64,000 bases of DNA from Acidobacteriota bacterium (GTDB taxonomy: Bacteria; Acidobacteriota; Blastocatellia; Pyrinomonadales; Pyrinomonadaceae), in the NCBI GenBank assembly GCA_023389035.1, contig JAEWFC010000038.1, positions 434,001-498,000 on the forward strand, written 5' to 3'. Positions 52,195 to 59,862 of this stretch are shown piece by piece; positions within the stretch are counted from its first letter, which is position 1, and every line of letters begins with the position of its first letter. The notes beneath the pieces are model-generated. The model was given only the letters and a program-made list of their open reading frames with translations. It ran no database searches and was not told the origin of the DNA. Made by a program: the position numbers and the translations under genes.

Positions 52195-53331
52195 ATGAGG
52201 ATCTTCTACTCGATAATGTTGGTCGCGGTTATTTCGTCGGCGTCATTTTCGCAATCTGGCCGCCGTATCACGCCGGAACCAACCCCAACCCCGAGAGCCG
52301 AGGAAAGTTACTCAGAGACGACACCGTTAAAAAAACGTCCGCCGAGAGTCTCCCCACTTTTTCGCAACATCGGGATCAATGCTGATCGAGCAACTTCTGC
52401 TGAGACGCGCCCAGAGCTTATCAAACCCGACGAAGGCGAAGACATTGTCCGTGTCGAAACAAATCTTATCACTATCCCGGTTTCCGTTTACGACCGAAAC
52501 GGGCTGTATATTCCGGGCTTGACCAAAGAAAATTTCAAGGTGTTCGACAATGGCGTTGAGCAGCAGATCGAGTATTTTCGGACAACTGATACTCCCTTTA
52601 CGGTCGTTTTGTTGATCGATACCAGCCCTTCTACTGAGTACAAGATCGATGAGATCCGGGCCGCGGCCCGAGCCTTCGTGGACCAGTTAAAGCCCGAGGA
52701 CAAGATAGCTGTTATTGAATTTGACGGGAACCCTCAGGTTCTCACTCGCGCCACAACTAACAGGGAGCAGATCTATAAGGCGATCCGTCGAGCGGACTTC
52801 GGCGGCGGCACCGCGCTGTATGACGCGGTTGACTTGGCGTTGAAAGGACATCTGGCTAACGTGGAGGGCCGAAAGGCTGTGGTGCTCTTTACTGATGGGG
52901 TAGACACACAGTCGAGAAAAGCAAATTACGACACAACACTCGACCTGGCTGAAGAGTTTGACGCACTCATCTTTCCGATCTACTACAACACGTTTTTCGA
53001 GACATCTCAGCGTAATCGATCAAGTTGGCCTTTTCCGGGCCGAACGGTACTTGGGGCGGGAACGACTGCTGCCGAGTATGCGGTCGGCAAGAAATATTTG
53101 GAAGAGCTTGCAGCATATACCGGCGGTAGAGTGTTCCGGCCGGAATCTACTCCGGGTGGGCTGACAGCCGCATTTGAAGGCATAGCTGAGGAGCTCCGAC
53201 GTCAATACAATATCGGATACATCCCCTCCGACGATGGGAAAGCAGGTGAACGGCGAGCGATCAGAGTTCGTGTCGATCGGCCGAACTTGGTCGTCAGATC
53301 CCGCGACAGCTACATCGTCGGTACAAACTAA
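52195..53331 (+). CDS. Secreted VWA-domain protein of the Acidobacteria-related type
   Basis: 378 residues. A signal peptide (FYSIMLVAVISSASFSQ) and a Pro/Thr-rich linker precede a short immunoglobulin-like segment (VRVETNLITIPVSVYDRNG, YIPGLTKENFKVFDNGVEQ) and a VWA domain. The metal-ion-dependent adhesion site is intact: Asp142-Thr-Ser144-Pro-Ser146 (LLIDTSPST), a Thr near residue 200 and Asp in VVLFTDGVDT. This combination with the EQQIEYFRTTDTPF hinge is the layout of the VWA proteins first described in Acidobacteria; it probably binds protein partners at the cell surface. Confidence 0.9.
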   Translation: MRIFYSIMLVAVISSASFSQSGRRITPEPTPTPRAEESYSETTPLKKRPPRVSPLFRNIGINADRATSAETRPELIKPDEGEDIVRVETNLITIPVSVYDRNGLYIPGLTKENFKVFDNGVEQQIEYFRTTDTPFTVVLLIDTSPSTEYKIDEIRAAARAFVDQLKPEDKIAVIEFDGNPQVLTRATTNREQIYKAIRRADFGGGTALYDAVDLALKGHLANVEGRKAVVLFTDGVDTQSRKANYDTTLDLAEEFDALIFPIYYNTFFETSQRNRSSWPFPGRTVLGAGTTAAEYAVGKKYLEELAAYTGGRVFRPESTPGGLTAAFEGIAEELRRQYNIGYIPSDDGKAGERRAIRVRVDRPNLVVRSRDSYIVGTN

Positions 53332-53364
53332 AAATAGCCCGGCCATCTGTGGCCGAGCTATTTT
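53331..53364. terminator. Bidirectional terminator between the VWA gene and a convergent gene
   Basis: Outer arms AAAATAGC (53331-53338) and GCTATTTT (53357-53364), with inner arms GGCC (53341-53344) and GGCC (53351-53354) around a 6-base loop. A and T tracts flank the stem, so it can serve both strands. It begins at the last base of the VWA stop codon. Confidence 0.75.
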
Positions 53365-53391
53365 GAACGTCATCCGGTATGTACCGACTGA

Positions 53392-53937
53392 TTAGTAACG
53401 GCTGATGTTCAGGATCCCGTTCAATATCGCCCCAAGGATATTCATCGAATTTCCGGAACGATAACCGTACTGCGTCTGACTGTTAAATCCGTCAGCGTAT
53501 CCGCGCTGGAAACCCTGCTGAAAATAGTACTGATATTGGTTTCGGTCAACGTAGGACTGATAACCGTAGGTACCATTTCGATAAACATTAGAACCGTAAT
53601 AGCCGGAATTCCGACCGTAACGGCGGTCATTCATACCAACCTGGTAACCTTGTCGGTAACCCTGCTGAACAGCTTGGCGAAGAAGGTTAGCGCCTCGCTG
53701 ATCGGTCTGGTAATACGATCCATTGCGATAGACGCGATAGTAGTTGCGCTGAGCTTGCCGTTGCTGCTTCTCATAGGCTTTACGCTGTTTCTCGTAAGCC
53801 TTCTGCTGCTTCTTGATCTGATTCTTCTCATGAGCCCATCTGCTGTTGCCCTGGGCATTTATTTCCGACGCCGAAATTAGGAGTCCTACTCCAAACACAG
53901 CGGTAAAACCTATCTTCACAAAATCTATCTTCATCAT
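53392..53937 (-). CDS. Secreted Tyr/Gln/Asn-rich protein
   Basis: 181 residues from the ATG at 53937, preceded by a purine-rich AAAAGGGGG; the frame runs further upstream but without a good site. A signal peptide (GFTAVFGVGLLISASEINAQ) leads to a basic Lys/Gln helix (IKKQQKAYEKQRKAYEKQQR, residues about 37-56). A Tyr-, Gln-, Arg- and Gly-rich region with loosely repeated elements follows (RQAVQQGYRQGYQVGMNDRR and YYFQQGFQRGYADGFNSQTQ). It ends in an amphipathic tail (NILGAILNGILNIS). The family is not recognised; the two Y-Q-Q-G-[FY]-R-G-Y blocks suggest an extended or fibrillar surface protein. Confidence 0.75.
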   Translation of the reverse strand: MMKIDFVKIGFTAVFGVGLLISASEINAQGNSRWAHEKNQIKKQQKAYEKQRKAYEKQQRQAQRNYYRVYRNGSYYQTDQRGANLLRQAVQQGYRQGYQVGMNDRRYGRNSGYYGSNVYRNGTYGYQSYVDRNQYQYYFQQGFQRGYADGFNSQTQYGYRSGNSMNILGAILNGILNISRY

Positions 53938-54137
53938 AACGTCCCCCTTTTCTTTACGGGCCGACCTTAGCCGGGCCGATTTTGCCAATGCAAAGCACTG
54001 TACGGGATAGGATTGCAATGTCCGTGCCTGATCAACCATGTTCTTTGTATGCAACAGTTAGCACATGCAATATGGTTCGTTCGAAGAGATCGCTAGACGA
54101 TTCCGTATAAGAATCCGACATCTTCGGATCATCAATG

Positions 54138-54167
54138 AGAAAAGGCCCGGCGAATGTTGCCGGGCCT
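54138..54167 (-). terminator. Terminator of the GIIIAG-repeat gene
   Basis: A perfect 9-bp GC-rich stem, AGGCCCGGC (54143-54151) with GCCGGGCCT (54159-54167), has a 7-base loop. On the minus strand it is followed by TTTTCTC. It lies 45 bases after the stop at 54212. Confidence 0.75.
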
Positions 54168-54211
54168 CTTACTGGTGTGGGATTTTGGGTGCGGGAAATG
54201 TTCTACAACTA

Positions 54212-54475
54212 TTAGCCTGCGATTATGATCCCGCAGGTTTCATTCGGGTTATCTTCGGTCGCACCTGCGATGATGATGCCTGTGAATCCCGCTATTATGA
54301 TACCTGCAAGACCTGCGATGATGATTCCGCTTTCGGATTTCTCGGTGCAGTCTGCGGTATCGTTAAGGCCGGCAATGATGATTCCGTCGCGGTCCTGGGA
54401 CTGTGCAAAAGCAGTTCCAACGCTGAGTACGGCCATCATTGTGAATGCTGCTAAGTATTGTTTGATCGATTTCAT
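54212..54475 (-). CDS. Small secreted protein with five GIIIAG repeats
   Basis: 87 residues from the ATG at 54475, which has an AGGAGA ribosome-binding site five bases before it; an upstream ATG at 54493 lacks one. The signal peptide is YLAAFTMMAVLSVGTAFAQ (cut near residue 25). The mature part of about 62 residues has GIIIAG at 31-36, 50-55, 58-63, 66-71 and 82-87; the middle three form an exact 8-residue tandem (GIIIAG plus LA, FT, AT). Acidic linkers (DTADCTEKSES and TEDNPNETC) each hold one Cys, so a disulphide is possible. No known family. The repeats are strongly beta-prone and could assemble into sheets; this is inference. It has its own terminator. Confidence 0.8.
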   Translation of the reverse strand: MKSIKQYLAAFTMMAVLSVGTAFAQSQDRDGIIIAGLNDTADCTEKSESGIIIAGLAGIIIAGFTGIIIAGATEDNPNETCGIIIAG

Positions 54476-54493
54476 GTGTTCTCCTGTGTCCAA

Positions 54494-54870
54494 CTTTTTT
54501 AGTAGAAGTCCGTGACTTCGTGATACTCCTCACTATTCAATGCGTGTGCCACGAAAAATCGTAGCTGTTAGAAACCTGTAAACTGCTGAGAACACGCTGT
54601 TTACGACTGCGCACCTTTGCACTGAAAAAATTTGTGCACAAACGTTTGTGTGGATAGCGAGTATCCAATACCGTTCATCGAACCGGTTAAATGCCAGATC
54701 TATTGAGTTTAGCGAATCGGTTACTTCGTATACACAACCCTTGTGAATACTTACTATCCAATCTCGACGAAAAAAGTTGTTGGTTTTACCATCTAAACCT
54801 GTTAAACTCGGTTTTGCAGGCATTACTCCGCCTTGCCATCCTATTTACGCATTCTTGGTCTGTTAGCTAA
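54494..54870. promoter_or_regulatory. 377-base divergent control region with several dyads
   Basis: No gene is seen. Dyads: TTTGTGCACAAA (54631-54642), a perfect palindrome; GGATA/TATCC (54652-54656 and 54662-54666); and GTATACACAA/TTGTGAATAC (54728-54750, nine of ten paired, spacer three). Three words match the DnaA-box consensus at eight of nine positions on one strand or the other (54649-54657, 54728-54736, 54742-54750). The region probably holds control sites for the GIIIAG gene (minus) and the GGDEF-EAL gene (plus). Confidence 0.4.
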
Positions 54871-57144
54871 ATGAGCACCTTAATACGCGTTATCGAGCCG
54901 GAACTCCGGCGAGAACGGGTTTTTGCGACCACAAAGATCTTTGCGATCTTTTTGGGCGCTATCTGTGTTTCATTTGCCGTGCTCACCTTTCCGCCTGCAT
55001 CGGTAACGGCTGGTTTCTTTGTGATCGTGGGATTGTCAGTACTCGTCGCTCCGCGTATGAGTCTCGAACTCCCCAGGTCAAAGTTTGCTATCACATTCTC
55101 CGACGCTCTGATCTTCTTGACCTTTCTGTATTACGGGGGTCAGGCTGCGATCCTGGTCGCGGTGATCGAATCGGTCGCGAACTGTTTTTACCTGCGATCG
55201 CGCGGCTTTAAGTTTGGCCAGTACATGATCGCGGCGAACGGTTCAGTTACCGCGGTCGCAACTGCCGCAACGTTTCTGACGTGGTCACTGATCCAGCAAT
55301 CAAGCCTTCTAGACCTGGATCTTACAAAGACGCAGCACTTGATAACCGCGGTCGGCTTACTTGCTGCCAGCCAGTTCCTGGTATCGTCCGCTATTGCCGC
55401 ATTGCTGCAGGCGGTAAAGGTCGGGGGCAACGCATGGAATATCTGGTTAACGGACTGCTTTTCAAGCTCGATGGCCCAGATCGTCGGTGCTGGGCTTGCC
55501 GCGTTGATCTACAAACTTATTAACTACGGCGACCTCATGACCGCAGGTCTCGCCTTCATTGCTCTTGGCGTCGCGTTTCTGAACTATCGCAAATCGATCA
55601 GCGAGATCAATGAAGCGATCGGCCAAGTAGAGGCAGCCGAACGCGAAAAGGCCGAAACCGAACGCGACCGCAGACGCGAGGCTGAGAAGCACGCTGAGCA
55701 GCTTGCAGGCTCGCTTGAAAAGGAAGAACGTGCAAACGCTGCCCTTCGAAAGAGCGAGAAAGACTTCCAGCATGCCGCGCTTCATGATTCGCTTACCGGG
55801 CTTGCGAATCGCAAGCAGCTGAACGACATTCTCATAAGCCTGATCGCGGCTTACAAGCACAACCCCGCAACGACCTTCCAGGTTCTTTTTCTTGATATAC
55901 GCAGCTTCAAGAATATCAACGACATGCTTGGGCATACGATCGGTGACAAGGTCCTCGCGATCGCGGCCAAGCGTTTCCAGCGGCTAGTGAATCATTCGGA
56001 CGTGGTCGCACGGATCGGCGGGGACGAATTCGCGATCGTTTTGAGAAATGTCTCGACACCCGGGAAAGCACACAAGGTCGCTAGGCGAATATACGACAGC
56101 ATCAAGCAGCCCTTCTCACTGAGCGGCCACAAGATCGCGATCGATATGAACATTGGTATCGCGTCCTGCGATGCTGATTACACCAGTCCGGAAGAGATCC
56201 TTCGCGATGCCGACATTGCGATGCATTTTGCTAAGGAGCGGAACGACGGCCTGGCTGTCTTCACGCCCGATCTTCGATCGATATTTCAGGAACGTGTCAG
56301 ATTCGAAATGGATCTTCGACATGCGATCGACCGGCATGAGATGTCAATGCATTATCAGCCGATCGTCGCTCTCGAAGACGGGCAGCTGATCGGGTTCGAA
56401 GCCCTGCTACGCTGGCATCACAGCGAGTTTGGGCCGATCTCGCCGAATAAGTTCATACCTATTGCCGAGCAATCCGGTCTAATCCAACCCATCACCGTCT
56501 GGATACTAAACGAGACGTGTCGTCAGCTCGCTGCGTGGCAGCAGATCGGGCCGGAATACAAGGATCTCGTCGTAAGCGTAAATATTTCGGGCAAGCATCT
56601 TTCGAACAACGATCTGATCGACGACGTCGAGAACGCTTTAGCTGCTTCTAAGCTCGCTCCGCATTCCCTTAAGCTGGAAATAACCGAAAGCTCAGCGATG
56701 GAAAACGCCGAGCACACAATATCTGTTCTGCACCGGTTGAAACAGATAGGCGTGCAGCTGAGCATCGACGATTTCGGCACAGGCTATTCAAGTCTTAGCT
56801 ATTTGCAAAGGCTTCCCTTCGACACTCTCAAGATCGATCGCACGTTCGTTTACAGTGTTGGTGAAGACGGCGAGAACGCCGAGATACTCCGTACCATAAT
56901 CTCGCTCGCAAAGAGCTTGCGGCTTCGCGTTATCGCCGAAGGAATCGAGACAGAGAGCCAGCTCGCCGTCTTAAAGCGTCTTGGATGCGATTATGGACAA
57001 GGCTATCTGCTAGCTAAGCCGAAAGGAAAGGACGAAACAGAGAGGCTGCTTTACGCAAGGCCTCACTGGCTTCCGACGGCATCGATCGAACACTTTGCAG
57101 CTGCCTCAAGTGATAATGCCGATTCGCAGCTGCCGGTCTTTTAG
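54871..57144 (+). CDS. Membrane-anchored GGDEF-EAL protein (cyclic di-GMP turnover)
   Basis: 757 residues. The first about 245 residues hold seven or so membrane segments forming an integral sensor region (ATTKIFAIFLGAICVSFAVL, ALIFLTFLYYGGQAAILVAV). A coiled coil follows (VEAAEREKAETERDRRREAEKHAEQL, about 250-290). The diguanylate cyclase domain has an intact RIGGDEFAIVL (GGDEF at 383-387). The phosphodiesterase domain has EAL at 510-512 (GFEALLRWHH), DDFGTGYSSLSYLQ and VIAEGIETESQL, so both halves may be active, though one often serves as regulator. Expression may be controlled by the dyad-rich region upstream. Confidence 0.92.
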   Translation: MSTLIRVIEPELRRERVFATTKIFAIFLGAICVSFAVLTFPPASVTAGFFVIVGLSVLVAPRMSLELPRSKFAITFSDALIFLTFLYYGGQAAILVAVIESVANCFYLRSRGFKFGQYMIAANGSVTAVATAATFLTWSLIQQSSLLDLDLTKTQHLITAVGLLAASQFLVSSAIAALLQAVKVGGNAWNIWLTDCFSSSMAQIVGAGLAALIYKLINYGDLMTAGLAFIALGVAFLNYRKSISEINEAIGQVEAAEREKAETERDRRREAEKHAEQLAGSLEKEERANAALRKSEKDFQHAALHDSLTGLANRKQLNDILISLIAAYKHNPATTFQVLFLDIRSFKNINDMLGHTIGDKVLAIAAKRFQRLVNHSDVVARIGGDEFAIVLRNVSTPGKAHKVARRIYDSIKQPFSLSGHKIAIDMNIGIASCDADYTSPEEILRDADIAMHFAKERNDGLAVFTPDLRSIFQERVRFEMDLRHAIDRHEMSMHYQPIVALEDGQLIGFEALLRWHHSEFGPISPNKFIPIAEQSGLIQPITVWILNETCRQLAAWQQIGPEYKDLVVSVNISGKHLSNNDLIDDVENALAASKLAPHSLKLEITESSAMENAEHTISVLHRLKQIGVQLSIDDFGTGYSSLSYLQRLPFDTLKIDRTFVYSVGEDGENAEILRTIISLAKSLRLRVIAEGIETESQLAVLKRLGCDYGQGYLLAKPKGKDETERLLYARPHWLPTASIEHFAAASSDNADSQLPVF

Positions 57145-57200
57145 CCATCCCGCTCTTACATTTCTTTACAATCAGACCTTGCTCCGAACCATCGTAAACG

Positions 57201-57229
57201 TTGTATAACGCCGCGACGGGCACTATAAT
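57201..57229 (+). promoter_or_regulatory. Promoter of the prolyl oligopeptidase gene
   Basis: TTGTAT (57201-57206), 17 bases, then a perfect TATAAT (57224-57229). Transcription would start near 57236, about 29 bases before the ATG at 57265. The -35 is weak (three of six). Confidence 0.5.
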
Positions 57230-57264
57230 CATTGGAAAATCCAATGAAAAAAGAGGTGCTCGCA

Positions 57265-59388
57265 ATGTTCAGAAGATCCTTATTCTTGGTCTTCGCCCTT
57301 TCGCTCTTCACCGCTTCGATACCTGCTCAGAATGGGTTCAAGTATCCAAAAGCTAAGAAGGTCGATCAGGTCGACGACTACCACGGCATAAAGGTAAGCG
57401 ATCCGTACCGCTGGATGGAAGACACAATGTCGGCCGACACGCAGGCTTGGATCGAAGCTCAAAATACACTCACGCAGTCCTACCTGGATTCGATACCCGA
57501 ACGCGAAAAGATCAAAGAACGTCTCACTGAGATATGGAATTACGAGCGGATCTCCGCACCGTCAAAGGTAACTGACGGGTTCTACATCTATTCTCGGAAC
57601 GACGGCCTGCAGAACCAGAGCGTACTATATCGAGCCTCGTCGATCGACGATCCGGGCAAGGTATTCTTTGACCCGAACAAGCTTTCTGACGACGGCACTG
57701 CCGCACTGAGCGGATCGTCGTTCACCGATGACGGAAAGCTCTGGGCGTACGGTGTTGCTCGTTCGGGATCAGACCGTACCGAATGGAGAATAATGAATAC
57801 CGAGACGGGTGAGCATCTCAGCGATATGCTGCCACCGAACCGTCAGGGCGGTGTTTCGTGGCTGAATGACAACTCAGGCTTCTTCTATCAACGGTTCCCT
57901 GCACCTGAGGCCGGAGCTGAGCTGCGGGCTGCTAACAAGTACCCCAAGATCTACTTTCACAAGCTCGGCACCCCGCTCTCTGAAGACAAACTTATTTACG
58001 AACGGCCCGACGATGGCGAACTCTTCGTCGGCGGCCGGGTCACAGAGGATGGAAAGTGGTTCCTGATCAGCGTTAGCAAAGGCACGCAGCGGATGAATGA
58101 GATCCATGTAAAGGACCTCTCCAAAGCCGACATGCCGACTATCGCGGTTGTTAATGATCGCTCCAACAGCTGGGGATACGTTGGCAACGATGGTGCGGTC
58201 TTTTATTTCCGGACCGACAAAGACGCCGAACGCGGCAAGTTGGTCAGCATTAATATTCTTGCACGCGACCGGGCGTTCAAGGACGTGATCCCTCAGGCGG
58301 CCGAGACCCTTAACGGCGTCCAGATGATCAACAACCAGTTCGTAGCAAATTATCTCAAGGATGCCTACACGCAGATCAAGATCTACGACAAGAATGGCAA
58401 ACATGTCCGCGATGTAGAACTGCCCGGGATCGGCTCGGCGGGCGGTTTCGGCGGCAAACAAGACGCGACCGAAACCTTTTACTCGTTCTCGAGCTACAAC
58501 GCTCCGCCGACGATCTATCACTACGATATGAAAACGGGCAAGAGCAGGCTGTTCCGCCAGGCGAAGGTGAAATTTGACCCCTCGCAATTCGAGGTGAAGC
58601 AGGTATTCTTCAACAGTAAGGACGGCACGCGTGTGCCAATGTTCATTACACACAAGAAAGGTATCAAGCTCGACGGAACGAACCCGACGATCCTCTATGG
58701 TTACGGCGGTTTCAACATCTCGCAGACGCCGGGATTCTCGGCCTCGCGCATCGTATGGATGGAAATGGGCGGCGTTTATGCCGTTGCAAACATCCGCGGC
58801 GGTGCCGAATACGGTAAAGAGTGGTGGGCAAACGGTGCCCGGCTGAAGAAGCAGAACGTCTTTGACGATTTTATCGCCGCAGGCGAGTTTCTCGTGAACA
58901 ACAAGTACACATCGCCGAGCAAACTGGCTATCCAAGGCGGTTCTAACGGCGGACTGCTTGTCGGAGCCGTGCTTAACCAGCGGCCTGATCTTTTCGGAGC
59001 CGCACTGCCGGCCGTCGGCGTGATGGACATGGTCCGATTCACGAAGTTCACCGTCGGTGCAGCATGGAAATCAGACTACGGCGACCCGGAAGATGCAGCC
59101 GAGTTCAAAGCTCTCTATGCGTATTCCCCGCTTCACAACGTAAAGCCCGGAACCAAGTACCCTGCGACAATGGTTACGACCGCTGATACCGATGATCGTG
59201 TGTTCCCTGCACACAGCTTCAAATATGCTGCTGCATTACAGGAAGCACAGGGCGGCGACGCGCCGATACTTATCCGCGTTGAAACCAAGGCAGGGCACGG
59301 GGCCGGCAAGCCGATCAGCAAGTCGATACAAGAACAAGCTGACATCTACGGCTTCCTCGTTAAGAGCCTCGGAATGAAAGTGAATTAG
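57265..59388 (+). CDS. Secreted prolyl oligopeptidase, S9A family
   Basis: 707 residues from the ATG at 57265, which has GAGGT seven bases upstream and begins a signal peptide (FRRSLFLVFALSLFTASIPAQ); upstream starts at 57232 and 57244 are less suited. The N-terminal part (DDYHGIKVSDPYRWMED) is followed by a seven-bladed propeller. The hydrolase domain has catalytic Ser560 in IQGGSNGGLLVGAVL, Asp in TADTDDRVFPAHS and His in ETKAGHGAGKP. It cleaves short peptides after proline, probably in the periplasm. A terminator hairpin follows. Confidence 0.95.
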   Translation: MFRRSLFLVFALSLFTASIPAQNGFKYPKAKKVDQVDDYHGIKVSDPYRWMEDTMSADTQAWIEAQNTLTQSYLDSIPEREKIKERLTEIWNYERISAPSKVTDGFYIYSRNDGLQNQSVLYRASSIDDPGKVFFDPNKLSDDGTAALSGSSFTDDGKLWAYGVARSGSDRTEWRIMNTETGEHLSDMLPPNRQGGVSWLNDNSGFFYQRFPAPEAGAELRAANKYPKIYFHKLGTPLSEDKLIYERPDDGELFVGGRVTEDGKWFLISVSKGTQRMNEIHVKDLSKADMPTIAVVNDRSNSWGYVGNDGAVFYFRTDKDAERGKLVSINILARDRAFKDVIPQAAETLNGVQMINNQFVANYLKDAYTQIKIYDKNGKHVRDVELPGIGSAGGFGGKQDATETFYSFSSYNAPPTIYHYDMKTGKSRLFRQAKVKFDPSQFEVKQVFFNSKDGTRVPMFITHKKGIKLDGTNPTILYGYGGFNISQTPGFSASRIVWMEMGGVYAVANIRGGAEYGKEWWANGARLKKQNVFDDFIAAGEFLVNNKYTSPSKLAIQGGSNGGLLVGAVLNQRPDLFGAALPAVGVMDMVRFTKFTVGAAWKSDYGDPEDAAEFKALYAYSPLHNVKPGTKYPATMVTTADTDDRVFPAHSFKYAAALQEAQGGDAPILIRVETKAGHGAGKPISKSIQEQADIYGFLVKSLGMKVN

Positions 59389-59409
59389 ACTGATACCGAG
59401 CTAAATACG

Positions 59410-59443
59410 GAAAGGCCGTCTGAAAAGGCGGCCTTTCGATTTT
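59410..59443 (+). terminator. Terminator of the prolyl oligopeptidase gene
   Basis: A perfect 9-bp stem, GAAAGGCCG (59410-59418) with CGGCCTTTC (59429-59437), has a 10-base loop and is followed by GATTTTT. Confidence 0.8.
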
Positions 59444-59478
59444 TGCATTTCGAATGCCGGTCAAGAAACGCCGTCGCG

Positions 59479-59728
59479 TCGTTAACCCGCAAACGTTTCT
59501 TACGATTTCTTAGCCTAAATTAAGTAATTTTTCTCTTTTTTTATGCATTCAAGCTCCATTTTTATGTAACTTTTGGCTTTATTTTATGTAATTTTGACGC
59601 TTTTTTATTTAATTTTGCTCTTGGATTACATAAAAGCGTAGCTTTTTTACTTAATTTTGAAGCGTTTTTATTTAATTCAGGCGTTTTGTTATTTAACTTC
59701 GCTCTTGTTTTGCGTAATTCAGTTAGGA
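59479..59728. repeat. T-rich degenerate tandem array with 21-bp period
   Basis: A TAA core recurs at 59483, 59525, 59567, 59589, 59610, 59631, 59652, 59673, 59694 and 59715. Every step is 21 or 42 bases except one of 22; the missing positions 59504 and 59546 carry GAT and CAT. Typical units read like TTATTTAATTTTG(C/A)(T/A)GC(G)TTTT. One unit (near 59621-59641) is inverted and pairs with its neighbour (ACATAAAAGC, GCTTTTTTAC). The array fills half of the 474-base gap between two convergent genes; no gene is seen there. Confidence 0.85.
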
Positions 59729-59805
59729 GTTTCCTGCGCCCACCTACTCGGACAGTCAGCCTATCCCATTCTTCGTCAACGATTTACAGGCCAATGCATT
59801 GCATG

Positions 59806-59837
59806 ATAAAGGCCGTCCGAGTAATTTCGAACGGCCT
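59806..59837 (-). terminator. Probable terminator of the PBP1A gene
   Basis: An 11-bp stem, AGGCCGTCCGA (59810-59820) with TCGAACGGCCT (59827-59837), has one mismatch and a 6-base loop, followed on the minus strand by TTTAT. It lies about 25 bases after the stop. Confidence 0.6.
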
Positions 59838-59862
59838 CGATATATCGCAATAGTCTTCACAA

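Noticed and set aside
53536..53880. Hydrophobic 114-residue plus-strand frame
   Set aside because: It is the complement of the Tyr/Gln-rich repeat gene; the reverse complement of Tyr and Asn codons gives Ile and Val runs.
54631..54750. Replication origin
   Set aside because: Only three imperfect DnaA-like words, no AT-rich unwinding region and no dnaA or dnaN nearby.
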